Part shown: piece after piece, positions 11,606-23,050 of the stretch
Numbering within the stretch: the first letter of the stretch is position 1
Layout of the letters: each line of letters begins with the position of its first letter
Assembly: GCF_037126465.1 (NCBI RefSeq)
Contig: NC_088210.1
Coordinates: 12,608,011 to 12,672,010 of the forward strand
Source of the DNA: Ornithodoros turicata
Taxonomy: Eukaryota; Arthropoda; Arachnida; Ixodida; Argasidae
DNA length: 64,000 nucleotides
Reading direction: 5' to 3'
Made by a program: the position numbers and the translations under genes
Notes under the pieces: model-generated
What the model was told of the DNA's origin: nothing
The model's input: only the letters and a program-made list of their open reading frames with translations
Databases searched by the model: none

Positions 11606-12297
11606 TTGTCCTGTATGTTGCTTGCACTCTTAAAAATGACCTAGTTCGTCCTTCAGCCGGCATACATCTATGCCATCGTATCAATAACGGGAACGCGTTC
11701 CCTTCCTTGTCGTCCTGTTACTCCTCAGACCCAAGAAGGTGCCACCTACGTAACGTTTACAGTAACCAGCCTGCGTCGTTGTTCTATGTTCCGTAAAATA
11801 AAATTGCAACGAGAAAAAAACTATGTAACCACCATTTTTCGATGTCACGGAGACGCCTGAATGGAGGTTAAACGGATAATCGACCGGCAGGGCCTAATAT
11901 AAGACTACTTGATTGCAACGTTGTAACCATGGTGTGCGACAAGTACGGAGTGCATTAATGAAGTTAAAAGCGGCGGCGACACTTCAGTCGAAGTAATGTC
12001 GGGATGGCGTAATTAATTGATTAATGAGCTGTTTCTGTAGGACGGTCATTTGCGTGGTCGTGAGGATGCATTCGAAGTTTTAGTAACAAAGAGGGCAATG
12101 CGTACATCACGAGCAAATAGGCACCAGGACTAACGAAACTCGTCCGCCTGTGACATCACGTGATACAACTCCGCCAGTGAGGGGGCCGCGGAAGGGGTCA
12201 CGCGCCTATGACAGCCAATAGGAAGGGACGAAGCTCCCGTACCTCCAATACGTCAGAGTTCGGCGCCGAAAGTCTTGTTCGTTTGTATTTCTCCAGC
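11606..12297. other. Unassigned, with an isolated MITE-end-like motif
   Basis: CACTCTTAAAAATGACC at 11625 looks like a bare family A terminus with nothing behind it. Positions 12150-12260 are GC-rich with GACGTCA-like and CCAAT-like words, but no transcript or coding evidence follows. Confidence 0.4.
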
Positions 12298-12299
12298 TG

Positions 12300-12592
12300 C
12301 ACTCTTAAAAAATAAACTTCACCGCATAGCACGCTCCTCGCCAACCATCATCTCAAATGATATCGTTACGTGCCTGGTGGCGCACGCTTTTTTGTGACAC
12401 TTATGCTGTTCATAATTGTCACAAAAAGGCGTACGCCTCCAGTTTTCAACAAATCAAGGCAGAATACGATATCATTCGACATGATGGTTGGCCAGGGGCG
12501 TGTTATGCGGTGAAGTTCATTTTTAAGAGGCAGCCCTTTCACCAGCACCACCATCACCACCACCATCACCACCACCATCATTTCTAAGAGTG
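12300..12592. mobile_element. Family A1 foldback MITE, right end split by a SINE tail
   Basis: CACTCTTAAAAAATAAACTTC at 12300; core GGCGCACGC..GGCGTACGCC; right terminus TTTCTAAGAGTG ends at 12592 after a 49-bp insertion. Direct TG flanks at 12298-12299 and 12593-12594 give a non-TA 2-bp duplication. Confidence 0.85.
12530..12578 (+). mobile_element. 5'-truncated SINE tail inserted in MITE terminus
   Basis: GCAGCCCTTTCACC followed by CAC/CAT repeats matches the SINE 3' end. Flanked by CATTTTTAAGAG (12518-12529) and CATTTCTAAGAG (12579-12590), 11 of 12 identical. The duplicated target is the MITE's own terminal repeat. Confidence 0.7.
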
Positions 12593-12815
12593 TGAGCAAG
12601 AGAGTTGTGTAGCATAATAGATTCAGTGCTCCGCCCTCGAAGATCTTGAGAGACTCAGAAAGGCCAAATGTGTTGACCAGATACACATGAACGCCTTCAA
12701 GGAATCCACGGTACTGAACGAAACCAAACTCAAGAATGGAACAAAATACGAAAACGTGCAGAAACGACAAGCAAGATGTGCAGCACTCAGCACTACCCTG
12801 AAAGGCGTAGACGTA

Positions 12816-13064
12816 CACTCTTAAAAATGAACTTCACCGCATAGCACGCTCCTAGCCAACCATGACCTCGAATGATATCGTTATCTGCCCTGATTTGTTG
12901 AAAACGGGAGGCGTACGCCTTTTTTGTGACACTTATGCCGTTCATAATTGTCACAAAAAAGGCGTACGCCTCCCGTTTTGAACAAATCAGGGCAGATAAC
13001 GATATCACTCGAGATTATGGTTGGCTGGGATCGTGCTATGCGGTGAAGTTCATTTTTAAGAGTG
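12816..13064. mobile_element. Family A1 foldback MITE, complete
   Basis: TA flanks at 12814-12815 and 13065-13066. The 249-bp element is palindromic throughout, with core GGAGGCGTACGCC, TTTTTTGTGACACTTATG and its complement. A clean reference copy. Confidence 0.92.
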
Positions 13065-13524
13065 TACCTCTAAAAAAGGATGGTACGGCATCTAAAAACG
13101 TTAAAAAAGCTATGCAACTCAATAGAGTCGACGAACAGGCCGACAACTCCGAAAATGCCGCTATTAGGCGTTTAATGGCATTTATAGGCAAATGCCTATA
13201 GTGCCTGTAGGGCCATAGTGATGATACGCGTGATGATCGGTGACCATAACGAACCGCCAAAATCAGTCTGTTCAAACACTTTCGACCAAATTTACATAGC
13301 GCAAGTTTTAGTATATGGTACAAAGAGAGAGCTTTCCCGCACGACACGGTCGAGCGCGCACTTTTGGAGCTCTTTATTTATAGCGTAGGCACGCTATTGA
13401 AAGGAAATACTCCCTCATAAACCATAGAATAGCTGCAGTATAGAGTATAGTAAACCTTTCATAAAACCTTTCTTTCGCATCCAGACGCAAATAATTGCAG
13501 CGTACTGTAATAATGTAGTGCATA
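13065..13524. other. Unassigned, with a small palindromic patch
   Basis: Around 13160-13205 there are AGGCATTT/AAATGCCT motifs, possibly a remnant of another motif-array element; no ends found. Confidence 0.4.
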
Positions 13525-13608
13525 AGGTAATGTAATAATATAATATAATGTATAATGTAATGTATAATGTAATGTATAATGTAATGCAATAATGAAATGT
13601 ATAAGTAT
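13525..13608. repeat. TAATGTA-type minisatellite
   Basis: Degenerate tandem units TGTATAATGTAA, about 12 bp, repeated across the interval. Confidence 0.8.
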
Positions 13609-13618
13609 AACGTAAATA

Positions 13619-13791
13619 CAGTGAACTCTCGTTAATATGACCCCCGATAATCTGACATACGCGCTTTACGACCATACTCCTGGGGAACAATGCACTGAAA
13701 CCTCTGCAAATCTCCTCCGTTAATATGACAATTCCGCATTATAACCAAAATTTTCGGGAACGATCATGGTCATAATAACGAGGGTTCACTG
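13619..13791. mobile_element. TA-flanked MITE (mariner/pogo-type ends)
   Basis: Ends CAGTGAACTCTCGTTAATATG and, inverted, CAGTGAACCCTCGTTATTATG, flanked by TA at 13617-13618 and 13792-13793. Length 173 bp with no coding. Terminal structure fits a Tc1/mariner/pogo non-autonomous element. Confidence 0.85.
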
Positions 13792-13799
13792 TAATTGTA

Positions 13800-14560
13800 A
13801 TTTTCAGGTATGTGTCATCTTTACGAGCGTTTTATTTCGCCATACGAGTGTCCGGGAATGTTTCTTCGCTCTGGCAGCTCAAAGCGAGCCCATATATTCC
13901 AACTTACACCGTTTTGAACACGTAACCACTATTCTGGTCTCACGAGTCACGCTCTATTACCTCGAGAACGCTCCGCACAGCCTCTACAACTTGTGACATT
14001 CCTAAAGGGTTGTGGCTGTGAGAAGGACTCGTTGAGACGGTAGTGTTCAAAGCAGACGACAGGACACGCGTGAGTTATCTCGTCCTGCCACATGTGCCCG
14101 AATCAATTACGGTGTAACACGGATACTGCTCTGGCTATCCAGCCCGACAGTGAGCGACCGCCAAGCTTGTACAAGGTAGTCACAAAAAGTGAATGAAAGT
14201 AAGTAAATATTGAATTTTGAAAATTATTTAAGATAGATTATTAAATACGTTTCGAAGTAACGCGTTACTTTCAAAACACTTTGACGTCACCGTGGAAATT
14301 CGCTATCAAAGAAATACGACGAGCGTGAAGTTGAAAATGGCATTACAAAGCTTTATAAGCTCGTAGGAACAACTGATTTTCAAAATAAATTACTATCTGA
14401 TAGCTTGGGTTCCGCGTTTTCGGTTTTAACCGAAAAACACCGAATACAGAGGGACATTCCAGGAACGATAATACGAGATAAACGAGATAAATTGCTGCAC
14501 ATGCCCAGCAAGTTGTTGATGGAGATTAGAAAACCTTACAGAAATACGATGGTTATGAAA
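13800..14560. other. Unassigned
   Basis: Contains AAGTAACGCGTTACTTTC at about 14253-14274, reminiscent of the GTAACT motif family, but no element ends. Confidence 0.4.
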
Positions 14561-14565
14561 AATGT

Positions 14566-14875
14566 TCGATGTCAAACCAGCTGAGGCGACGATGGAAGTA
14601 CCGCGAGCGCTTGATGGACTCATTTTGGACTAGACGGACCAAGGAGAGATCCACGCAGGCCACTTTCATCGTGCAGCGTCGAGACAGGAGACATCGTTCT
14701 CATAGCCAAGGAGAATGCGCCTCGGGTGTCTTGGCCCCTTGGCCGCGTTGAAAGTACGAGAGCGAGCGCCGATGGCCGCATCCGAGCTTGCCAGGTCAGG
14801 ATATCGGGGGGCAAAGTTATCTGTAGACCAATTCAACTGCTACACAAGTTAGAGGCAGACGAAGATTAATTGCTA
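14566..14875 (+). pseudogene. BEL/Pao retrotransposon pol C-terminus (DUF5641-like) remnant
   Basis: One plus frame from about 14578 reads LRRRWKYRERLMDSFWTRR, and a shifted frame from about 14680 reads GDIVLIAKENAPRVSWPLGR followed by DGRIRACQVRI. Both match the domain after the integrase core in BEL/Pao polyproteins: a basic RW-Y--RL--FW helix, then a small barrel with the WPLGR motif. At least one frameshift separates the pieces, so it is dead. Nothing upstream continues the pol frame. Confidence 0.75.
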
Positions 14876-14931
14876 GGGTCTCTCATCTGCTTCATCGACA
14901 TCGTCAATTCAGAGGTGGGAGGGTAAAGAAA

Positions 14932-15055
14932 GATGACATCCTGTCGCGTAAAATCATGGCACGGATCTCGTGACTTGAGATTCTTCAGTCATCTTCATAT
15001 TCATTAAACGTTTTGCAGTATACCCTTGGACAGACGTCCTCTCTTCTTGTTACAA
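14932..15055 (+). repeat. Possible 3' LTR of the BEL/Pao remnant
   Basis: A purine-rich stretch GGGAGGGTAAAGAAAGA precedes TGACATCCTG. A TGTTACA end follows at about 15049, with ATTAAAC as a weak poly(A)-like word. No second LTR is present to confirm boundaries. Confidence 0.3.
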
Positions 15056-15348
15056 TTGTTCGTATACCGCATATTTTTCTTTCATATCCAATCCAATCCA
15101 ATCCGTTAACTTTTATTTTTCGTTAGCCTTAAAACGCCACCGCAGTGAACAACAGCATGTTGAGTGAGCGTCGTGCAGGAATTACGTTGTGATTTCTATT
15201 CGCCGACAACTGGCGGGTAAACCATGTATACACGCAAGGGAAAACATCGAAAAACGACGATTTCATGAAAATCAATCGCTCATCACGGCTTCGGCACTGG
15301 TCTTCTGTCCTTTCTGATAGGGGTCTCAATCGTCTACCCGCATACCCT

Positions 15349-15790
15349 GTTGGGAACCAAGTCTCCGAGTGTTAGGGTGATGAAGGTATAGAGGATCAGG
15401 GGTCCGGTCTTCGTAACATAACAAGCATTTATTGCAGCATGGTGATGACTGAAGACAGAGAGACAACTCAAGAATTGGGGTCCCGCGCTTAAATAGGAAA
15501 CATAAACGAAAGGACGTCATCTCTAAGCATTATATACAACAGTCCGCGCGTCAGATCCATTCCACAAATCCATCCCACAGTCTCTGGGAACTAGGGCGCA
15601 CTGCCTATTGACTCGGCCAGCGATGTCCGGTTTGGTCAGCGGGATGACCCGAATGGTTGACGTTCTTGGAACTGCACGGGCCTCCCTCGTGGTTTGGCGC
15701 CAAGTAGCATGAAAAGATGGCAGCCGTGTCTTAACAACCCTTATAGGACATCCCGAGGACATCCCAAACCCGAGGCGCTCCACGCTACCC
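15349..15790 (-). repeat. LTR of an LTR retrotransposon (solo or truncated)
   Basis: On the minus strand: purine tract GGGGAGGGG near 15785, TATTTAAGCGCGGG as a TATA-like box near 15490, CAATAAATGC as poly(A) signal near 15430, and the end CTTGGTTCCCAACA at 15349. This order is that of an LTR. No internal pol lies beside it. The 5' boundary is uncertain. Confidence 0.55.
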
Positions 15791-15799
15791 CTCCCCAAA

Positions 15800-16836
15800 A
15801 GTGACGTGGATATGTCCCGAATAGGATTGGATTGGATTGGAAAAAAGGAAGAATATCTCGGACGCTAACGCAATTTGTAGAGCACAAAGCGCGTTACCGA
15901 CCTCCATGTCACGCACAGAAAACGAGTAGAAGTCACTGAAAGAGACTGCAAAGACTACATGACCTGTCACTATACTTCGGGAGAAGAAGGAGGAGGCAAG
16001 GTGAAAGGAGGTTGAAAGCGTGGGCGTTCCTTACGTATTTTGAAACCGCTTGTTGACGAGTCTCGATGACAGAATATATGTCTCAAATCGTTCTCGGAGC
16101 AATATCTATCAATTTAAGACGTTTCGCACCACAGAGGGATAGTAGCGTAAATTGCAGAGGTTGAATTGAAAGTTAGCAGTAACACAACGCATAAGGCTCA
16201 CCAATATCGGTATCGCACCCTATATCGGCAATCATATATAGGACTGTGAGTTCTATTCGCGCAGGCCGGCACTCGCCTTATACTTTTCGCGATATGCCAT
16301 CGTTCGAAACCACTGCAGACGATATCTCGATGAGTTTCCGACGCAGGTGACGCAGCTGCGAAATCACAGCCGGCCAGGTGAAGGACATTTATGCATATCC
16401 GTGTCGTCAAGAGTATATCGCCTTATTAATACTAATATAAAAAATGCCGAGGTAGTAAACTGATTGCTCAGACACAGGAGGTCACCCAACTGAGAATAAG
16501 CACAGTTTCAAGTGTGGCCGTTTCTGGCGCCAAGGAAGCCGAAAAAGTGATTTATCCCTAACAAACTGTAACACGCATACTCGTGCTGTGAGTTCGTTCC
16601 AGCAAGAGCGCAACCACAAGCGCATTATGCAGCAAATCGCGATCACAGTAAACACCACCTAGCGGCAAAGCCTGATCGCTTGAGCGACGTGACGTAACAA
16701 TGAAGAGTCCGCAAATCACGACGTTGCTTTCGGTGGCCGTAACTATGGAGACAGGCCGCCATCAGCCGAGAGTGCCTGCGTTTCAAAATCGTCTGCGCCA
16801 ATTGGCTGACACCTTGGCTAACTGCTACGATTGGCG
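15800..16836. other. Unassigned
   Basis: ATTGGATTGGATTGG at about 15824; no other structure recognised. Confidence 0.5.
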
Positions 16837-16935
16837 GTTGCCATCAAGGCCATTGCCCAGGGTGAACGGACAGTGACAGCGCCACATAGGTGGCGCTGTC
16901 ACTGTCCGTTCGCCCTGGCAATGGCCTTGGTCAAC
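16837..16935. repeat. Near-perfect hairpin with 4-nt tip
   Basis: Arms 16837-16885 and 16890-16935 (left ..GACAGTGACAGCGCCAC, tip ATAG, right GTGGCGCTGTCACTGTC..) differ by only a few bases. It matches no repeat family in the window. Confidence 0.85.
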
Positions 16936-16939
16936 CACC

Positions 16940-17390
16940 TCGCATCGGCTTCTGGAACTTTTTGACGAAGATCGACTTTGCGAGCAAACTGTTTTCGATT
17001 AACGTAGTCTATAGTCACAATCGTCTCATCACTCTTTGAGGTGGCAATGGGGCATAGGTCAGACTCGATGTGTGATGAACAGTTCAACATCATCATGAGA
17101 TATATCTTTGTCTTTCTGTGCGCGTCGGTGCACCCACGCGCGTGCCTGTGTCCATCTGTCTGTCTGTCTGTATGTATATGCCTGTGTGGGTACAACACGC
17201 AATCATACCACAGACGTGGGTATTTTGCAGCTGAATTTTTGCATCGCACCCTTGCAACAGAACTTGACATCACTAAACAAGCTGAAGGCTAAACCATTGC
17301 ACTGGAGTCTGGATGGCACCGTTGTCACTCGTATATGTGGAAATCGCGGGGAATCTTCCTTTTTGCGACAATCAACGCAACTCCATAACT
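16940..17390. other. Unassigned
   Basis: A (TCTG/TGTA)n-like run at 17155-17180; open frames on both strands are not protein-like. Confidence 0.5.
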
Positions 17391-17392
17391 GA

Positions 17393-17487
17393 CACAAACA
17401 GGCGTACGCCTTCCATTTTCAACAAAACAAGGGACAGGAGTTGACTAGGACTGTGCGGTGCTGTGAAGTTCTATTCAGAAGAGTGCA
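17393..17487. mobile_element. Family A right-half fragment
   Basis: ACACAAACAGGCGTACGCC, TTTTCAACAAAACAAGG, GTGAAGTTC and AGAGTG follow in family order. The left half is absent. Confidence 0.65.
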
Positions 17488-18048
17488 GGAATAGCACTGG
17501 AGCAATCACTAATATATATATACGGTGACCCACGAAATCACCAGTGCGCTTGTAGAAAACTTCAGAGACACCAAAGAAAAGAAAGAGCCGACGAGTTGAC
17601 GACGGAAAACGCAGCATCAGCCAATCACATTGCATCATATAGACATAAAGATCCGCAAACGTTTCAGTGGAAAGCACTTCATCCCTTCAATAGCGGAGCG
17701 TATATCCGTCAACCAACAATACATTCATTGCTTGGTGCACCCGTTTTATGGGACATAATCCGCGGCATAGGCGCACATAGCGAGTGATGAATTCGCTCGT
17801 TTACTTCGGGTCGTAAATTTCCTCTTCGCACAACTATTGCAGTGGCACGGGTCATTTGTCAAGTTACTCGGAACTGTCGTTCCCTCGCCATGTGTAAAAC
17901 TCGTGTATTCTTTCCGTCCATCTTGCTGTGCGTGGGATGATAACATCACTCGTGGTGACAGATAATATAGGGATGGACGAGGATAACGGAGGAGACAATG
18001 ACAAGAGGCGCTTATTATCACGAGTATGTTTCACCGACTTCCTCAAAT

Positions 18049-18310
18049 TCACCAGCTCGCGTGGCTCGGTGGTTATCGTGCTGGTCACGTCACGTCGAGG
18101 AGGTATATAGCTCGGTTCGAACCCCGGTGCCGGCTGTGCAGTCTGGGTTTTTTTCTGGGTTTTCCTCAGACGCTTTCAGACATATAAGTCGGCACAGTTC
18201 CCTTAGAAGTCGACCCAGGACGCACATTCCCGCATTGCGTCAGTCGTGACGTTGCCCACATCTGTGAGTCCGACAACGGCGAGCCCTATCACCATCACCA
18301 CCACTATCTC
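18049..18310 (+). mobile_element. tRNA-derived SINE, full length
   Basis: Head GCGTGGCTCGGTGGTTATCG, B box GGTTCGAACCCC at about 18112, body GGCTGTGCAGTCTGG..CCTCAGACGCTTTCAGACA..AGGACGCACATTCCCGC, then the GACAACGGCGAGCCC and (CACCAT)n tail. Same family as 6361-6598 and 50636-50896. Confidence 0.85.
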
Positions 18311-18499
18311 AAATTTCCACGGTTAGATAATAGTTTTAATCGTACGCAATTGCCTTTGCGTATACGTATGGGATAGCGTTGGTGGTTATGCGCAATGCGC
18401 AAAGCCTTGTGAGGGGTGGGGGGAGGAATATAGGTGTATTGCAAAGAAAAAACTTCGAGTTAAACAACGTTAAAACAAAGTTAAACTTATGTAGTTACG

Positions 18500-18934
18500 T
18501 TAATGGTACAAAAAGGCGTACGCCTCGTGCTTTCCATAAATCAGGAGTGATATGCCTGTGTCCTTTTTTTTGTGCAGTGCTTGGCCTTCACTGCATAATA
18601 CGCTCCTGGTCGTCCATCAGCTTGAATAACATCGTTTTTCTCCCTTTTTCTCCCTGGTTTTCTTTTAAATAATCAATCAATCAATCCAACATCGTTTTCT
18701 TCCGGAATTTCTTGCAAACGGGAGTCGTACGCCTTTTTACGACACTTGTGGTGTTATGTCAACTGGCACAAGGTGGTGTTGGGTTAAAGGCAGCTTCCCG
18801 TTGTTCAGAGCTCACATCCGCTTAAGATGGTGATGAAGCGATGATGAAAATAATTGTTAATTGTCACAAAAAGGTGTACGTCCAACCGTTGTCCACAGTG
18901 GTTACTAGGCGAATTTTTGTTTTATAAGAGTGTA
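18500..18934. mobile_element. Degraded family A copies, with large-loop variant
   Basis: A right-half fragment (ACAAAAAGGCGTACGCC at about 18512) is followed by a copy running from CACTGCATAATACGCTCC (about 18588) to TTTTATAAGAGTG (18934). The latter has an expanded loop with CACAAGGTGGTGTTGG..GAAGCGATGATGAAAAT, shared with the copy starting at 21991. A (CAAT)n run at 18670-18687 lies inside the left arm. Confidence 0.55.
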
Positions 18935-18964
18935 AAGGACAGAACGTCGAACAGCGAAACGCTG

Positions 18965-19145
18965 TCTTCGCTTCTGATTCGAGGCGAGAGCCGGGCGTAC
19001 GCCTTTTTGTGACAATTAGCGTAAATGAATGAGTGTCACAAAAAAAAGGTGCGTGCCTCCCCTTTTTAAATAAATCACGGGGAAGAACGATGTCACTGGG
19101 GCCGAACGTTAGCTGGGAGCGTTTTATGAGGTGAAGTTCTGCTGT
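18965..19145. mobile_element. Family A copy lacking the left end
   Basis: CGCTTCTGATTCGAGG, GGGCGTACGCCTTTTTGTGACA and GTGTCACAAAAAAAAGGTGCG, ending GAGGTGAAGTTC. The terminal TTAAGAGTG is lost. It has A4-like outer and A1-like inner modules. Confidence 0.6.
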
Positions 19146-20394
19146 TGAAATTTGAAATAAATTAAATTAATTCAATTCAGTTTTCGAGCGCACAAATATC
19201 CGGCACAATGTGTCGCAGACCCCTTCATGGGATTCTAACGGCACTAGTAACGTCGAACACTTCTCACCGCAACCACCTTAAAAAGGGGATTACATGCACC
19301 TGTATACTAAAATAAACGATAAACTCAGTGTGGCGCTCTGCGTCTTACTCCCACACTGTCGTAGGGGTCAGTCTTCCATAAAGATGAGTGGTCAGTCCGA
19401 ATGGGACCCAATATAAAGCCGCCACAGCTCGAGAGGAGAAGGCGCGTCTTTGTTCTCCGCAACATAATTTCTGAGACAGCTGCGTATAGGAACAACGCCG
19501 GCAGGAAATGAATTTTTCATGATTGTTCTTTCGAGATGTCGCCATTTCTCCATGAAAGGGAACGCCGTCCTCATGACGATGTTTGTATTGTTTCTGTATC
19601 GGACGCACTTTTCCCTCGACCCGTCGGATGCTGAGTGGCATTTCTTCGTCGAAATAATGAGCACGAACGCTGGCCGGTGTCCGCTCCGGAGAGTAAGGTC
19701 GTTGTTTCCGCTTTATTCCTCTTCTTTCTTTCTCTCTCTCTCTCTTTTCGTATCTCCGTATTTTTACGCGCCATCTCGAAACATGGATCACTGTCGCTAG
19801 ACGGGATTGACTTGGATTATTTCCCATAAGAAGTCTCCCGGAGCCGTTTTACCGCCATTTTGTTACCAGATATAATAATAATAATAAGTGTGTTCTGTAA
19901 CATGTATAACTTGTTGGACTCAGTTGTTATCGGAAAATGTATCATTTATCTATTCATTTATTTATTTATTAGTGCCCACCAACGCAAATATACATAAATG
20001 CAAATAATAAATAAATGTGTAATTATGCAGTGAGTTTGCAAGCAACAAACATACACAGTCAATATAAACTGCATGTCTGCTGCGTTATGGCACCTATAAC
20101 TGAATGTGATCCGCAGCGAGGAGCTGGAAGTAACTTCCCAAATATCGGTAGCGCCAAAAACGTTATCTGTACTTTCATTATGCAACACAAAGCGACACGA
20201 AAAACAATGAAAAACCTGGCGCCACGGCCACTACGTGGTCATTACGAGTAAAACTGCGTGAACGTCTCACACTTATGCGCTTTCCTCAGTTGCAGAGGTT
20301 ATCCAGACCTCTGACACTTCTGTTCAACTGAAGGCGAACAGCACAAGCATTACAATCTGTGATGGTCGTTGAGTCAATGACTCGATCGTAATTT
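19146..20394. other. Unassigned
   Basis: A (TC)n run at 19728-19744, (AATA)n at 19870-19886 and (TTTA)n at 19952-19970. An open frame of 160 codons on the minus strand (19345-19827) is not recognised and is treated as chance. Confidence 0.5.
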
Positions 20395-20460
20395 AAAATG
20401 GTGTAGTTTTCTCTCCTTATTCGTTGAAAACGGCAGGCATACGCCATTTTATTCTTATAA
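20395..20460. mobile_element. Family A left-arm fragment
   Basis: CCTTATTCGTTGAAAACGG and AGGCATACGCCATTTTATTC match the inner left arm only. Confidence 0.4.
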
Positions 20461-21381
20461 TCCAAGTACAAATTTGTTTTATTTTACATTCTCCATTGTC
20501 GAACGCAGCCAACCGGGCCGCCTAAGACAGAAACGGGCTTGTGGGCTAGGCCCTACAGACTGAGTGAAAATAACCACACATAAACGTGCAATAGATCAAC
20601 GTAAGAAATAGGTCGTATACTCATATCATTTACTCACTCATACACTCTATCGATTTTTCACAAGTTAGTAACAAGGCATAAGCGAATAACCTTAGTCTAA
20701 AAGGACGAAGCCAAGTGCATCAATAGATCGAAACATTGTTTGGACTTCACGTATACAGAAGTTAGCTTTAATGAATCTGTGGGGACCGTGTTAAAGGTAT
20801 AAGGACGTATATGCCCTCGTTGGCCTCTTCCATAGTGTACGTATATAATAACACTAATAATAATGCTGTTTATTTTGTGGCCCAGTGCCTTGCTGTTTGA
20901 GCACGCAACGTACAATGGTACATACGCACACGTAGACAATAGACACTACAAGCCGCAAGCAAAAAGCAGTAGCAAAGCTGACAACGACAACGAACACTAA
21001 ACAACGTAACACTGGTAATATAAGAAGCTATAAAGTCATACCATGACAGTAGTGTCCTTTAAATTACTTTCTCTTTCGTGTCTATCTGTTTATCACCATC
21101 GTAGAACGTGCAGAAAATCAATGTACATGTTTCCGGCGATGTAAAATCAAAAATAACAAAGACGGTTAAGAGCATCATCTGTTTACTATATACAATAAGA
21201 CTTTCGTGCAGTAGGCTGCACTTCTTCAGGTTTGAGGACCTGCTACAAGTGGTGATGGATACATGGAAGTCATGTCACATGGTACAAGCAGAAAGGGTGA
21301 GGGCTGAGAGAAATACAAACAAACGCAATGCAAATCTAAACAAAAGCAAAACGCAATCCATAGGAGGTGGCTAGACAAGGT
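20461..21381. other. Unassigned, AT-rich
   Basis: (TAATAA)n-like run at about 20846-20862; no gene or element identified. Confidence 0.5.
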
Positions 21382-21470
21382 CGGACAGACATACAGATGG
21401 ATCGGAAGTGCACGTGGAGGGTGCATTGGATTCCTCCACGTGTACCTCCAACCCATCTGTATGTCGGCCG
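21382..21470. repeat. Hairpin
   Basis: CGGACAGACATACAGATGG..CACGTGGAGG pairs with CCTCCACGTG..CCATCTGTATGTCGGCCG; arms of about 39 bp with a 10-nt tip. Unrelated to family A. Confidence 0.75.
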
Positions 21471-21517
21471 TCATCATTCCTTCATCTATTATAACATCAT
21501 CACATCATCTCATCTCA

Positions 21518-21600
21518 TCCTGGCTACAGTCGTGAAGCTGTCCACATAAGTGAGGCCAACAACGGCAAGCCGGTTTTCGCCACCACCACCACCATCATCA
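21518..21600 (+). mobile_element. SINE 3' fragment joined to a MITE end
   Basis: CAGTCGTGAAG..GTGAGGCCAACAACGGCAAGCC and (CCA)n CATCAT run directly into TTTCTAAGAGTG, the family A terminus. Confidence 0.6.
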
Positions 21601-21738
21601 TTTCTAAGAGTGCATGCCTTTTTGCTTTCTGTGACACATAACAATTATGTTCATTGCCATAAAAAGGCGTACGACCTGCTCTCCTTCCAAATAAGAAGTG
21701 AAAACGTTATTATGCCGTGTGCAGTGATCAGCCTGGAA
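21601..21738. mobile_element. Family A fragment
   Basis: TTTCTAAGAGTG, then GCATGCCTTTTTG..GTGACACATAACAATTATG..AAAAAGGCGTACGACC. The outer arms are missing or scrambled. Confidence 0.5.
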
Positions 21739-21742
21739 CGTG

Positions 21743-21982
21743 CACTCTAAAAACAGAGCTTCACCGCATAGCACGCTGTGCGCCAACCATTGCCACGAAT
21801 GATAGGGTTATCGCTCTTTTGATTCGAGGAGAGATGGAGGCGTATGCCTTTTTGTGGCAATTACCATATATCCAAATTGCCAAAAAAAAAGGCGTACGCC
21901 CCTCTCTCCCTTAAAATGAAAAGCGATAACCCTATCATTCGTGGCAGTGGTTGGAGCAAAGCGTGCGATGCGGTTTAGAGTG
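21743..21982. mobile_element. Family A4 foldback MITE, complete
   Basis: CACTCTAAAAACAGAGCTTC; arms CCATTGCCACGAATGATAGG and GGGTTATCGC; core GGAGGCGTATGCC..GGCGTACGCC. Direct TG flanks its ends. The reference copy for the A4 core. Confidence 0.85.
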
Positions 21983-22299
21983 TGTTGTGTGGACTCTTCG
22001 AACAAAATTTTAAAGCACGGCGCGCTCCTAGCCAACCATCGTGCCGAGTAGCATCGTTCTCTCCCCTGATTTGTTGGACACGGGCGACGCACACCCTTTT
22101 TTATGACACACAAGTGTAGTTATATGAAGCGCCACAAGATGATGTTGGAGGCAGCTTGCCGTCTTTGGTCTCACGGCCGTGAACATCGTCACGACTGTAT
22201 AGCTGAAGACAATGATGAGGTAATGATGAACAGAACTGCTAAGAGTCACAAAATGGCGTGCACCCCGCGCTTTCCACAAATCACGCGGGATAATGGTAA

Positions 22300-22582
22300 T
22301 AGACCTCTACCTGTTTGTAAACAAATGACGTCATAATGTTCGACAGCGCCACGAGTTTGGTAGAGTTGAACTACGTTCAAAGCAAGTGGCGAACGAGGTC
22401 GGGCCCGAAAGCCACGGTCTTGAGGGTATTACGATGGTCTCTGAAAGGAACGCCGACCTTCGGACCTACTTTTCTTTCAGCGAACAGTTGCTCATTCCTA
22501 GAACCCAGCCCTCCCCTTCCGATTTGCTTTGGTTTCGGTGTGTCTACCAACGTCATGATGACGTTTGTCGGGTAGAGGTTTA
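22300..22582. mobile_element. GACCTCTACC-ended element, copy 1
   Basis: Starts TAGACCTCTACCTGTTTG, ends GGGTAGAGGTTTA. Contains AAACAAATGACGTCATAA and CAACGTCATGATGACG. It aligns with 24549-24845 and, inverted, 61091-61366. No coding; class uncertain, with TA as the likely target. Confidence 0.7.
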
Positions 22583-23050
22583 TTGTGTCATACGAGGCAA
22601 TATACAGTTTCTTTCTTTCTTTTATTTTTTTTGTGTCCGTTACATAATTTTTATTGAAAAAGGCCATGAGAAGTTGCATAGACGTCGTTTTTGCAGTTGA
22701 GCTCTAGGTCAGGCTGACATCCTCTCTAAGAAACTATGCAACACCAAGATGACTAATTACCTAAACATTAATTAATGAACTCTTTAATTAGGGGATTTCG
22801 GGCAAAAGCGGGAGATCAGAATGAGAGACCATCCTAGTTGAAAGTTATTCCACGTTTTAAAAAAATCCTGAAACATCACGCACGTGCGTGAAGATATCCA
22901 CCTCCGAAATTTGATATACAAATGAACCGAAACCGAAACCACGGCAACCTGGAACGCAGGAGGGTACAGCCCTCTCATTTCACATCAGAGGGCCACGTGA
23001 TTTGGAGCGACGGAGATGATTGGAGATGATGCCGACATGCGGGCCAGATA

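Noticed and set aside
12150..12290. GC-rich patch with CRE-like and CCAAT-like words as a promoter
   Set aside because: No transcript, TATA, or coding sequence downstream; the next feature is a MITE.
19345..19827. 160-codon minus frame
   Set aside because: No recognisable domain, shadowed by an open frame on the other strand, and includes simple-repeat-derived Arg/Glu/Lys runs.
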